A stretch of DNA of 64,000 nt from Halopseudomonas xinjiangensis (GTDB lineage Bacteria; Pseudomonadota; Gammaproteobacteria; Pseudomonadales; Pseudomonadaceae), in assembly GCF_900104945.1 (NCBI RefSeq), contig NZ_LT629736.1, forward strand, positions 930,001 to 994,000. Direction: 5' to 3'. Below the pieces are notes generated by a model. That model was not told the DNA's origin. It did no database searches and was given only the letters and a program-made list of their open reading frames with translations. The position numbers and the translations under genes were made by a program. Below are positions 34,569 to 42,595 of this stretch, piece by piece; within the stretch, counting starts at the first letter, position 1, and each line of letters starts with the position of its first letter.

Positions 34569-35045
34569 ATGACCACCCGCGACGAGCTCAAGGCAAGGCC
34601 TTTGCCGTTTTCCCTTGGCGTGCTGGAATGTGAGTTACCGCAATATCAGTTCAATCGTTTCCTCTACGAACTGGTAGGCAGCGAATGGGAGTGGGGCGAT
34701 CGCGACGACTGGACTGACGAGCAATGGCGCGCCATTGTCGAAAGCGACGAACTTCGTACCTGGGTGGCGTATGACCGTGGCAGTACCGCCGGTTACTATG
34801 AGCTGTACCGTCCGGACGGGGTGAACGCGGAGATTCGCTATTTCGGACTGGCAACGGGTTCGATCGGCAAAGGCCTCGGTGGACCGTTGCTGAGCCATGC
34901 GATCGAATCGGCGTGGAATTGGACGGGAACTGAGCGGGTGTGGGTGCACACCTGCACGTTCGATCATCCGAGCGCACTGGGCAACTACGTGTCACGAGGG
35001 ATGAAGCTTTATCGGGAAGACGTTCTGCCCGCCCACGCACCGTAG
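34569..35045 (+). CDS. GNAT-family N-acetyltransferase
   Basis: This is a 158-residue acetyl-CoA-dependent transferase. The CoA-binding loop is GKGLGGPLLSHAIE near 99-112, preceded by the strand INAEIRYFGLA-like block (VNAEIRYFGLATGS near 84-97). The last strand contains VWVHTCTFDHPSALGNYVSRGMKLYRED, a standard GNAT end. Substrate is unknown. The ribosome binding site upstream of ATG 34569 is weak. It is flanked on both sides by copies of the same palindrome. Confidence 0.85.
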   Translation: MTTRDELKARPLPFSLGVLECELPQYQFNRFLYELVGSEWEWGDRDDWTDEQWRAIVESDELRTWVAYDRGSTAGYYELYRPDGVNAEIRYFGLATGSIGKGLGGPLLSHAIESAWNWTGTERVWVHTCTFDHPSALGNYVSRGMKLYREDVLPAHAP

Positions 35046-35128
35046 GGTGGATAACCGCGCAGCGTTATCCACCGCTTCGGCAGGTGCGTGAGCTATGTAG
35101 TGGGTAAGCTTCGCGTTATTTACCCTAC
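35042..35128. repeat. Palindrome pair (BIME-like), copies 2 and 2'
   Basis: 35042-35073 repeats GTAGGGTGGATAACCGCGC with its inverted arm. 35097-35128 is the opposite-facing partner with AAGCTTCGCGTTATTTACCC. The 87-bp pair follows the GNAT gene and has the same layout as 37409-37496. Confidence 0.8.
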
Positions 35129-35149
35129 GAAGCATGGAAGAGATGTCAA

Positions 35150-35631
35150 ATGCTAAGGATTGTCGGTCTAACATTGGCCGTATTCGGGTTGCCTGGATCG
35201 GAACTGGCGCTGGCGGAGAACGAGCAACACATCCAACTCAGAACCACCGATGAAACCGGCTGCTATATTACCGACGGCAAGTTCACCAGCCCAACCATTG
35301 GCGTGGCGGCGGGGCTGTACCATGAAGCCTGGTTTCCCAAAGAGCGTGCGCTGAGGATCATCAACGTAGCATTGGCGTCAGGATGCGATATCGGAGAACC
35401 AGACGACGTAGGTTCTACGCCTTTAATAGCGTCGATTATTTATAACGAACCAGCGTAGCGAAGTTTCTTTTGGAACAAGGTGCGGACCCTTACCTGGCCA
35501 TCTCAAGTCCCAAACCGTACTTGGATGGGCAGAATGCTTTCCAGATACTTGAGTTCTTGACCAGCCGTCAACGGACGGAGGACAGGAGTGAGCTGGTTGC
35601 GTTGTTCGCCGCTTATCAGGAGAAGAGATAG
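35150..35631 (+). pseudogene. Secreted ankyrin-repeat protein, -1 frameshift
   Basis: The first frame (35150-35458) has a signal peptide (MLRIVGLTLAVFG...LALA) and runs through GSTPLIASIIYNEPA before TAG at 35456. Dropping back one base gives VAKFLLEQGADPYLAISS and continues to TAG 35629-35631, ending ALFAAYQEKR. The joined sequence is a normal ankyrin repeat (TPL-x-A-[..]-V-x-FLLEQGADP). One base was lost at about 35453-35456. The full protein would have about 159 residues, periplasmic, with one to two ankyrin units. Role unknown; similar genes are often next to catalases, which is not the case here. Confidence 0.85.
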
Positions 35632-35685
35632 TCGTGTCTTCAAGCGAGCCTTACCGAGCCTCGTAGCCGGCGAGGCCACTAAGCC

Positions 35686-36543
35686 TCACCGAGCGAAAGC
35701 TGCCTGTAACTCCGATACCAAATGAGCCCGCAAAGCTTTGATTCGCTGGGCACGGGCGACGTCTGGATGAGTAAGAATCCAAAGCTCTGTTTTGAGCTCC
35801 GCGATAGGTTCGCTTAGCGAGACCAGCGGCTGTTGGTTCTCCGCCAGGTAGTCCGATAGCACGGCTTTCCCTAAACCCGCCCGCACCGCGTGGTACATGC
35901 CCAGAACACTGTCGGCGCGAAAGGAGCAGCGAGCGTCAATTCCGGAGGCTTGCATCCAGCGTTCCAGCGCAACGTAACCGAGCTGCCTATCGGGCCCTAT
36001 CCAGGCATGTGTCTCTTGTGCCGCACTTGATGCATAGACCGACTGAACAATCGAGCCTACCTTGCGTCCGATAAGCCGCTCGTCAGGGTTCGAGCCAGGG
36101 CGGACGGCCATGTCAGCGTCCCGTGTGCCCAAATCATACAAGCGATTGGACAGCGCGATTTCGAGTGTGATGGAAGGGTGCGTCTTGGAGAAGCGGCTTA
36201 GCGCTGGCGCGAGCGGACCGGCTAACAGGGAGTCGGTGGTGGTAAGGCGGATAGTCCCAGAAAGCTGATCATCTTGGCCGGTGAGACGACGCTCGGCTCC
36301 GAGCATTTCCAATTCAATGCGCGCGGCGGTGGCGCTTAGGTCGTCTCCGGCAGGAGTCGGCGTGTAGCCTTTCCGTGAGCGGAAAAACAGCCTGATTCCT
36401 ATCCGCCGTTCCAGCGCGTTCAGCCGCCGGAAGATCGTGGCATGGCTACTTTCCAGAGATCGTGCCGCGCCGGCCAGAGAACCGTTTCTGGCGATCGCCA
36501 GCACGACGCGCAAGTCATCCCACGAAAGGTTGTTTGCATTCAT
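35686..36543 (-). CDS. LysR-family transcriptional regulator
   Basis: This has 285 residues: an N-terminal winged helix (NGSLAGAARSLESSHATIFRR near 16-36, then LERRIGIRLFFRSRKGYTPT) and a C-terminal effector domain. It is divergent from the quinone-reductase-like gene at 36633 with 89 nt between, and is the natural candidate for its regulator. The start codon lies inside the palindrome TTTGCATTCATGCAAA (36533-36548). LysR regulators usually bind a T-N11-A site and repress their own gene; no effector can be named. Confidence 0.9.
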   Translation of the reverse strand: MNANNLSWDDLRVVLAIARNGSLAGAARSLESSHATIFRRLNALERRIGIRLFFRSRKGYTPTPAGDDLSATAARIELEMLGAERRLTGQDDQLSGTIRLTTTDSLLAGPLAPALSRFSKTHPSITLEIALSNRLYDLGTRDADMAVRPGSNPDERLIGRKVGSIVQSVYASSAAQETHAWIGPDRQLGYVALERWMQASGIDARCSFRADSVLGMYHAVRAGLGKAVLSDYLAENQQPLVSLSEPIAELKTELWILTHPDVARAQRIKALRAHLVSELQAAFAR

Positions 36544-36548
36544 GCAAA
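36533..36548. promoter_or_regulatory. Palindrome at the LysR start codon
   Basis: TTTGCATTCATGCAAA has perfect 7-bp arms with a 2-nt centre and covers the lysR start codon (36543-36541). It could be an autoregulatory operator; chance cannot be excluded because part is coding. Confidence 0.4.
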
Positions 36549-36632
36549 GTCCGTTGTTGGCGTGACCGGATGTTGACCCGGACTGGATGTGAGTAGGGTG
36601 GAACAGAACTCAACCGCACTCGGAGACCGCTC

Positions 36633-37382
36633 ATGCATGCCCTGATCGTTTACTGTCACCCCGAACCCCATTCGTTCAATGGCGCGATGAAAGATACCAC
36701 CATCGACGGGCTCGCAGACGCTGGCTACAGCGTTGAAGTATCCGATCTGTACGCGGACGAGTTCGATCCGGTGGAGCATGCCCGGAATTACGCGACTCGT
36801 GAATGTTCAGAACGGTTCTTCCCGCTGACGGAGCAGAATCATGCTTATGATCAGTGCACATTGCCCAGTGATGTGCAGCGCGAGATCGCTAGATTAGAGC
36901 GCGCCGATCTTATCATTCTTCAGTTTCCCCTTTGGTGGCACGCTCAGCCGGCAATGCTCAAAGGCTGGTTCGACCGGGTATTTGTTTACGGCGGGCTGTA
37001 TTCCGGAAAGATGCGCTATGACACCGGACGGTTCGGCACCAAGCGGGTGATCTGTTCGGTTACCACCGGCGCGCCTGCTCCAACCTTCGGTCGGCATGGC
37101 AGAAGCGGGGATATCGTCCGGCTGCTCTGGCCTATTCATTACTCGCTGTATTACTTGGGATTGCAGGTGCTCGTTCCGAATGTGATCTTTGGTGCGCAAG
37201 GCGGCGGACTAGAGTACCAAGATGAGCAAGCTTTACAGGCTCGTTTGGACGTCGAAAGATGCGCATGGTCAAACCGTGTGGCGGCGCTTCATGCCGAGCC
37301 TTCGCTAGCTTTCGCGGGCTGGGATGACTGGGATGAGCATGGAGCGCTCCGGATCAATCATCCGCGGCGCTGGGCGGACTGA
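36633..37382 (+). CDS. NAD(P)H-dependent oxidoreductase, flavodoxin-2 / quinone reductase family
   Basis: This is a 249-residue FAD/FMN enzyme of the NQO/MdaB family that reduces quinones by two electrons. ALIVYCHPEPHSFNGAMKD near 3-21 is the flavin phosphate loop. FPLWWHAQPAMLKGWFDRVFVYG near 96-118 and TTGAPAPTFGRHGRSGD near 141-157 are family marks. The CAT of ATG 36633 follows GAGACCGCTC. It is divergent from a LysR gene, the common arrangement for inducible quinone or nitro-compound detoxification. Confidence 0.9.
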   Translation: MHALIVYCHPEPHSFNGAMKDTTIDGLADAGYSVEVSDLYADEFDPVEHARNYATRECSERFFPLTEQNHAYDQCTLPSDVQREIARLERADLIILQFPLWWHAQPAMLKGWFDRVFVYGGLYSGKMRYDTGRFGTKRVICSVTTGAPAPTFGRHGRSGDIVRLLWPIHYSLYYLGLQVLVPNVIFGAQGGGLEYQDEQALQARLDVERCAWSNRVAALHAEPSLAFAGWDDWDEHGALRINHPRRWAD

Positions 37383-37408
37383 AACGATCGTGTGTCCGAG
37401 GCGGTGCC

Positions 37409-37496
37409 GTAGGGTGGATAACCGCGTAGAGTTATCCACCACATTGGTGGGTGTGTACGAACCCACGGTGGACAAGCTTCGCGTTGTCCACCCTAC
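37409..37496. repeat. Palindrome pair (BIME-like), copies 3 and 3'
   Basis: 37409-37440 has GTAGGGTGGATAACCGCG with the inverted arm GTTATCCACC. 37467-37496 is the facing partner GGTGGACAAGCTTCGCG... ending CCACCCTAC. The pair ends exactly at the stop codon (37497) of the DUF533 gene, so it lies at the 3' end of two convergent genes. Confidence 0.8.
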
Positions 37497-38222
37497 TTAT
37501 TTCAGATTTTCGGCCGCCTGCGTTTCCAGCTCTGACTTTAATCTAGGCTCGAGCTTCAGTTGGCGTGCCAGCTCATCAAGATAGGAGCGTTCCATGAAGT
37601 TCTGGTCGTCCACCATGAGGATGCTCGCCAGATACATTTCCGCGGCGATTTCGGGCGTTGTGGCGGAACGTGCCACGTCGATGGGATCGAGGGGCTTGCG
37701 TAGTTCCTGGTCGAACCACTGCTTGAGCTGAGGGTCGGGTGTCAGCTTCTCGATTTCGCCTTCGATCATCTGGCGCTCACGATCGTCGACGTGTCCGTCC
37801 GCCTTGGCGGCGCCGATAAGGGCACGCAGGATCGCTTGGCTATGCTCCTCCACCTCAGCGGGAGGGACACGGTCTACTGTTCGCAGCTGACCTTCCGGCT
37901 GAGCCATGCCGGTCTGCACTTCGTTCTGGCTCTGCCAGTTGCTGTACGCCTTGTAGGCGACCAGGCCGAGTGCGGCGAGCCCGCCGTAGGTGGCGACCTT
38001 GCCGCCCATTTTTCGATGCTTCTTGCTACCCATCAGCATGCTGATCGCGCCGCCACCCAGAGCGCCGCCGCCAACGCTGCCGAGCAGCCCGCCGAGCGCC
38101 GATTCGATTCCTGAGCCTGATTTTGAGCCCGAGCTTGAGCCCTGCTTGGTGCCGTTACCTTGATTCTGAAGCAGATCCTTGCCACTGGTGAGCAATTGAT
38201 CGAGCAGGCTGCGGGTATTCAT
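37497..38222 (-). CDS. TerB-fold / DUF533 protein (YebE-like)
   Basis: This has 241 residues from ATG 38222 (MNTRSLLDQLLTSGKDLLQ). A Gly/Ser-rich region (about 22-62) and a hydrophobic helix (about 75-92, YGGLAALGLVAYKAYSNW) precede a TerB-like helical domain: ILRALIGAAKADGHVDDRERQMIEGE near 130-155 with the conserved Lys-Ala-Asp-Gly and metal-type acids, and MYLASILMVD near 199-208. YebE-type proteins are inner-membrane proteins of unknown function, part of envelope-stress regulons in E. coli. Monocistronic. Confidence 0.88.
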   Translation of the reverse strand: MNTRSLLDQLLTSGKDLLQNQGNGTKQGSSSGSKSGSGIESALGGLLGSVGGGALGGGAISMLMGSKKHRKMGGKVATYGGLAALGLVAYKAYSNWQSQNEVQTGMAQPEGQLRTVDRVPPAEVEEHSQAILRALIGAAKADGHVDDRERQMIEGEIEKLTPDPQLKQWFDQELRKPLDPIDVARSATTPEIAAEMYLASILMVDDQNFMERSYLDELARQLKLEPRLKSELETQAAENLK

Positions 38223-38370
38223 GAAAACCTCGGCGGGAGCTGGCTGAAACGCCAACATACGTTTGCTTCCCGCTTTTTCGCAAGCTCGAAAGAGACCGTG
38301 TTGTAACGGCCTCTTACAATCATGAGATCGGAGCGGACTCGCATTGGTTGAATCCCAGCCTTGTTTCCGA

Positions 38371-38403
38371 GCGCAGGGTTGGCTAGCCAACCGAACCCTG
38401 CGC
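38371..38403. terminator. Perfect hairpin after the isochorismatase gene
   Basis: GCGCAGGGTT and AACCCTGCGC are perfect 10-bp arms around a loop that contains the palindrome TTGGCTAGCCAA (38379-38390). It lies 12 nt past the stop of the minus-strand hydrolase. Likely a transcription terminator, though without a U-tract. Confidence 0.65.
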
Positions 38404-38415
38404 CAGATGCTGAGG

Positions 38416-39147
38416 TTACGAGGCTGTTTCGGGGGAGGCTGCGGTTGCCTGACTGCGCTGCGCAAGACTTCGCAGCAGTCCATCACTGTGGGCATACGCC
38501 CCGAATATGCCGCCCTCGCGCTCCATGCTGCGCAAAACGGCTTCATGCAGCTCCGGCGTCGCTGCGCCGCAGCAGTCTTCGAGCAGCAAGCAGTCCAGAC
38601 CACGGTCATTGGCGTCGCGCAGGGTCGATGACACGCAGACATCGGTTGTAACACCGGCCAGCAGCAGCCGAGTGATGCCTCGGGCCGACAGTATCTGCCG
38701 CAGGTCGGTGGCATAGAAGGCGCTGTTGCCCGGCTTGTCCAGAACCACTTCGCCGGCATGCGGGGCGAGGGCATCGACAAAGTCGCAGCCATATTCTCCA
38801 CGCACCAGCAGGCGGCCCATTGGACCCTCACTACCGATCGCTGCGCCTTTGCGCTCGCCCTTCAGGCGTTTGGTGGCGTTCAGGTCGGACAGGTCAGGGC
38901 GATGGCTTTCACGGGTATGGACGATCAACATGCCCGTCCGACGAACTGCGTCAAGCAACCGCCGACAGGGTTCAACGGTGCGCTGCACATGATCGAGATT
39001 TTCCCCCAGGCTACCGAAGTAACCGTCTTCCTCGAGAAAATCGCGCTGCATGTCGATCATGATCAACGCTGTGTCACTGGCGCTCCAGGACTGCGCCAGC
39101 GGCCAGGGGTAGGGCGCCGACTGGTCGACTACCTGGTAACCGCTCAT
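38416..39147 (-). CDS. Isochorismatase-like cysteine hydrolase (RutB-like)
   Basis: This is a 243-residue hydrolase of the isochorismatase family. The catalytic Asp is in LIMIDMQRDFLEEDGYFG near 28-45, a lysine lies in EVVLDKPGNSAF near 131-142, and the nucleophile Cys is in LLLAGVTTDVCVSSTLRDA near 155-173. YFGS and the overall pattern resemble RutB/biuret and ureidoacrylate amidohydrolases. It overlaps the upstream ABC binding-protein gene by 4 nt (39144-39147), so the two are coupled. An amide or urea-like nitrogen source is a reasonable guess for the substrate. Confidence 0.85.
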   Translation of the reverse strand: MSGYQVVDQSAPYPWPLAQSWSASDTALIMIDMQRDFLEEDGYFGSLGENLDHVQRTVEPCRRLLDAVRRTGMLIVHTRESHRPDLSDLNATKRLKGERKGAAIGSEGPMGRLLVRGEYGCDFVDALAPHAGEVVLDKPGNSAFYATDLRQILSARGITRLLLAGVTTDVCVSSTLRDANDRGLDCLLLEDCCGAATPELHEAVLRSMEREGGIFGAYAHSDGLLRSLAQRSQATAASPETAS

Positions 39148-40196
39148 GGCTGCTCGATCCAGGTAGTCGGGAAGCGCAACTTCACGTTGCCGGCGTTACC
39201 GATGATGTCCCCGTCGCCTGTTTCGATGCCGATATAGCCTTCATTGGGCACGTTGTCGCCCAGCAAACCGTGTTGAAAGGCGAAGGTCGTCATGGCCTTG
39301 AGCTTGGCTTCGTATTCATCGCCGGTCACCAGTTCCCTGGCTTCTTCGGGAGTAAAAAAGTCGATGGTCTCGAGCTGGCTGGCCAGGCCTTTCTCATCGG
39401 TGTTTAGTGCCGAGGCCATGTATTGCATGAATTCTTCATGCTGGGGATGATCCGCCTGCATCATCTCCATCACTTCGTACCAGGCTCCAGCGATGGCCTT
39501 GCCCAGGTCCGGGTTCTTCTCCAGCTTTTCGGTCTGCACGACCAGAGCATCGACGATCTCGCCGTGAATATCGGACGAATCGAACACCAGTGTGGTATCA
39601 GGATACTGCTCGAGGATCTGCGTAAGCTGCGGCTTCCAGGTCGATACCGCCTGGGTGGACGGATCTTCGAACGCGCTGGCGATATCGGCGTCCGAGGTAT
39701 TCACCACGGTGACGTCTTTCTCTGACATACCTGCCTTATCGAGCGCTCGCGCCAGCATGTAGTGCGAGCCGGAGAGTTCGACCAGGTTGATCCTTTTGCC
39801 TTTTAGATCCTCGATGGTTTTGTCCTTGCCACGCATCACGATGCCATCGCTGCCGGCAGAGGTGCTCAGCGGCACCACGGCGGTGGTGTCGACGCCGGAC
39901 CCGGCCGGGATGGTCAGCGCATCGAGCGTGATCGCAATTGCACCGTCGAACTCGCCTGCGGCGAACTGGGTTTGTGCTTCGATGTAGTCGTTCATCTGGA
40001 CCGCTTCCAGATCGAAGCCGTACTTGTCGCCCCACTTTTTCAGAATGCCGGCGTCTTCGGCGTAACCCAGAGGCATGGAACCGGCATAGATGGTCCAGGC
40101 AATGCGGTAGGAATCCTGGGCGGCGGCGCCCATGGAAGCGGTGGCGCTCAGGGCCAGGGCCAGGGCACTCAGGCTAGTTCTGTATCGATTCGGCAT
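39144..40196 (-). CDS. ABC substrate-binding protein of the urea-carboxylase-region type
   Basis: This is a periplasmic NrtA/SsuA-like binding protein of 350 residues with a signal peptide cleaved near AAA-QDSYRIAWTIYAG. YAEDAGILKKWGDKYGFDLEAVQMNDYIEAQTQFAAGEFDG near 45-85 and the final GYIGIETGDGDIIGNAGNVKLRFP match the TIGR03427-like family found beside urea carboxylase genes. No permease or ATPase lies in this window, so it is an orphan or works with distant partners. The ribosome binding site AGGAG is in the 3' arm of a hairpin (40202-40229). Coupled to the hydrolase downstream. Confidence 0.85.
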   Translation of the reverse strand: MPNRYRTSLSALALALSATASMGAAAQDSYRIAWTIYAGSMPLGYAEDAGILKKWGDKYGFDLEAVQMNDYIEAQTQFAAGEFDGAIAITLDALTIPAGSGVDTTAVVPLSTSAGSDGIVMRGKDKTIEDLKGKRINLVELSGSHYMLARALDKAGMSEKDVTVVNTSDADIASAFEDPSTQAVSTWKPQLTQILEQYPDTTLVFDSSDIHGEIVDALVVQTEKLEKNPDLGKAIAGAWYEVMEMMQADHPQHEEFMQYMASALNTDEKGLASQLETIDFFTPEEARELVTGDEYEAKLKAMTTFAFQHGLLGDNVPNEGYIGIETGDGDIIGNAGNVKLRFPTTWIEQP

Positions 40197-40201
40197 GTCG
40201 T

Positions 40202-40229
40202 TGGACTCCTACAGCATCAATGGAGTCCA
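40202..40229 (-). promoter_or_regulatory. Hairpin that can hide the ribosome binding site of the ABC binding-protein gene
   Basis: On the minus strand TGGACTCC and GGAGTCCA (perfect 8-bp arms, 12-nt loop) lie just ahead of ATG 40196. The second arm contains the GGAG ribosome binding sequence 8 nt from the start. Pairing would block translation, which would allow RNA-level control. Confidence 0.6.
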
Positions 40230-40297
40230 CATCTTATTGAAGCAAGCGGCGGGGAAAAATGACGGAAAATGCACGTGAGCGTGCATAAAAGTCATGA

Positions 40298-41212
40298 TCA
40301 GGATCGGAGCAGCAGATCCCGAAAATGCGCCAATATGGGGCGCGCCTTCACGTTCTCCTGCTGGTACGCCAGTTCTATCCGGGAATGGTGAGCGAAGCGC
40401 TCGGGCAGGACCGCGAGAAGCTGGCCGGACCGCTGCCAGCTCCGCGCGTAGTGTTGCGGAATAAACCCGACATAGCGACCGGAGAGAATGGACAGGACGA
40501 TCGCCTCCAGATTCGAGGCAAACGAGACCTGACCACGGTGATCCTGGGCAAAGGATTCCAGATCCTGATGTTTGAGGAACTTGCGTGCGATCAGGTCCTG
40601 CGTGAGCAGGGCGGCGTAGATTGCGGTGTCCTCTGCTCCCTGAGCGATCAAGCGGCCGAGCGGCGAGTCATGGAAACAGTACAGTGAATCCGATTCCTGA
40701 TAGAGCGTGTGATAGGTCAGATGCTCGTGCTTGCTCTCGAAAATACCTACCGCCAGGTCTGTCCTGCGGTCCAGCAACTGTTTCTCCGTGTCTGCCGGAG
40801 CATGCACTTGGATGTCGAGATCGACTTTGTCGCCGTAGCGCTGGTGCAGAGCCTGCAGGGCTGGCTGCAGCGGGCACTGGGGATCGGTGATGATGTTGTC
40901 GATAAGGCTGATGTGCAGGCTATCGCTGTCGTTTGCGCTGAGCCCTGCGACTTTCTGTTGAAAGCCACGCAGGCTGGAAAACAGCTTCAAGGCCTCCTGG
41001 TAGACCTTTTCGCCCTCGCGGGTGAGAAGAAATCCCTGGCGTCCACGTTCGCAGAGCACCAGGTTCAGCTGCGCTTCCAGTTTGGACAGCGCGCGGCTGA
41101 TGGTGGAGGCGTCCTTGTTCAGAATCGCCTGGGCGTTGGATATGCCGCCGGCTTCTACCACGGCCAGATAAATACGAAGCAGATTCAGGCTGATCGAGTC
41201 CATGGAAGGCAT
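40298..41212 (-). CDS. LysR-family transcriptional regulator
   Basis: This has 304 residues. The N-terminal winged helix is LLRIYLAVVEAGGISNAQAIL near 10-30 then TISRALSKLEAQLNLVLCERGRQGF near 37-61, and the effector domain follows with SDSLHISLIDNIITDP. It lies upstream of and in the same direction as the ABC binding protein, with 101 nt between, so it is a candidate regulator of that pair, although LysR genes more often diverge from targets. The effector is unknown. Confidence 0.9.
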   Translation of the reverse strand: MPSMDSISLNLLRIYLAVVEAGGISNAQAILNKDASTISRALSKLEAQLNLVLCERGRQGFLLTREGEKVYQEALKLFSSLRGFQQKVAGLSANDSDSLHISLIDNIITDPQCPLQPALQALHQRYGDKVDLDIQVHAPADTEKQLLDRRTDLAVGIFESKHEHLTYHTLYQESDSLYCFHDSPLGRLIAQGAEDTAIYAALLTQDLIARKFLKHQDLESFAQDHRGQVSFASNLEAIVLSILSGRYVGFIPQHYARSWQRSGQLLAVLPERFAHHSRIELAYQQENVKARPILAHFRDLLLRS

Positions 41213-41316
41213 TGCGCTTGTTTCGTACCTGTAGCGAGTAGGGGGTGGAGCAGGGCGTCGCGATGCACAGAATAGGAGCGGTCGGGGGAACAGAGCGACC
41301 GCTCCTATCAGGTTCG

Positions 41317-41697
41317 TCAGCTCATACGGTGCAATGCGCAGATCTTGTTGCCAGCCGGGTCGCGGAGGTAGGCGAGGTAAATCTGACCGGTAGAACCCTG
41401 GCGCACGCCCGGCGGGTCCTCGCAGGTCACGCCACCGCTGGCGATACCGGCTGCATGCCAGGCATCGGCCTGCTCAGGGCTGTCCATGGCGAAGCCGATG
41501 GTGCTCCCGTTGCCGTTGCAGGCGGGCTCGCCGTTCAGCGGCTTGGTGATGGCGAAGACGCCGGTTTTGGTGAACCAGAAGCAGCGACCCTTCTCGTCCA
41601 TGACGCCGGGTTTGCAGCCGACTACGCCCAGTATGGCGTCATAAAAAGCCTTGGATTCCTGCATATCGTTGGCGCCGAGCATGACATGGCTAAACAT
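41317..41697 (-). CDS. VOC-family protein (glyoxalase/bleomycin-resistance fold)
   Basis: This is a 126-residue single-unit VOC protein: MFSHVMLGANDMQESKAFYDAIL at the start and YLAYLRDPAGNKICALH at the end give the paired beta-alpha-beta-beta-beta modules. H4 and a late acidic/His set could bind a metal. ATG 41697 has AAGGAAG 7 nt upstream on the minus strand; a longer ORF reading has none. The catalysed reaction cannot be told, since VOC includes lyases, dioxygenases and binding proteins. Confidence 0.88.
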   Translation of the reverse strand: MFSHVMLGANDMQESKAFYDAILGVVGCKPGVMDEKGRCFWFTKTGVFAITKPLNGEPACNGNGSTIGFAMDSPEQADAWHAAGIASGGVTCEDPPGVRQGSTGQIYLAYLRDPAGNKICALHRMS

Positions 41698-41962
41698 CGT
41701 GTCTTCCTTTCTATGGGACTTGGTTGTTCTTTTTGGCGTGACCAGCCTTCCGCTTAATGCGGCGCGAGTCAATAGTGCGTCGGCGCGCGGTATAAAGCGA
41801 GTGGGTCAGGCTGATCGAGAATGCGAACGCTTAGGTTTCGAACTACGATAAGAGTCTACATAACCTATTGGCAGTATTGGTTTTTCTGCCCTGATAGCTG
41901 GCAATGGGAAAGCCGCTTCGGCACAATGGACATACTCACTACAGCTTCGGGATATCCGCATC

Positions 41963-42427
41963 ATGAAAGGCCACCAGGAAGTCATCGATTGTCTCATCGA
42001 GCTGCTGCGCGGAGAGCTCGGCGCGCGCGACCAGTATTTCCTGCACTCGCGGCTTTACGAAGACATGGGCTACGCGAAGCTGTACGAGCGCATCAACCAT
42101 GAAATGGAAGAGGAAACGCAGCACGCCGATGCCATTCTCAAGCGCATTCTGTTTCTCGAAGGCATCCCGGACATGCGTCCGTCGGTCATTCATCCCGGTT
42201 TCACCGTACCGGACATGCTGGCCGCGGACCTGAAGCTGGAATACGAAGTGCGAGACAACCTGGCAGGCGCTATCGCGCTGTGTGAACGCCACGGTGACTA
42301 CCAGACCCGCCAGATTCTCGAGATCCAGTTGAAGGATACCGAGGAAGACCACGCGTACTGGCTCGAGCAGCAGCTACGCCTGATCAAGCTGGTCGGTATG
42401 CAGAACTACCTGCAATCGCAGGTCTGA
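41963..42427 (+). CDS. bfrA: Bacterial ferritin FtnA/BfrA type
   Basis: This is a 154-residue iron-storage four-helix protein forming a 24-mer. Ferroxidase ligands are visible: E18 ([11 protein letters not shown]), E51 and H54 (EEETQHAD), an Asp/Glu in [10 protein letters not shown] near 93-102, and E126-E127-DH near 126-130. Position 52, the heme-ligand Met of true bacterioferritins, is Thr, as in P. aeruginosa FtnA (formerly BfrA), so heme binding at that site is not expected. The C-terminus QNYLQSQV is typical. Monocistronic. Confidence 0.93.
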   Translation: MKGHQEVIDCLIELLRGELGARDQYFLHSRLYEDMGYAKLYERINHEMEEETQHADAILKRILFLEGIPDMRPSVIHPGFTVPDMLAADLKLEYEVRDNLAGAIALCERHGDYQTRQILEIQLKDTEEDHAYWLEQQLRLIKLVGMQNYLQSQV

Positions 42428-42595
42428 CCCTCGCTATTAGCCCTGAGCTGCCAGGGCCCACCGGTACGAAACCGCTCATCACATTCCTTTCCACAGGTCG
42501 ACTTCTGGCACTGTGTTCGGCCCTTTCGAACTGCAGCTGTACCTTGTGGCGCATAGAGGCGGCGCGTATAAGAATCGCTCGCCCAGGAACCCTCT

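Noticed and set aside
37497-38831. Reading the DUF533 gene as 444 codons from 38831
   Set aside because: The upstream half overlaps the isochorismatase-like gene in another frame; the family start MNTRSLLDQLL at 38222 is clear.
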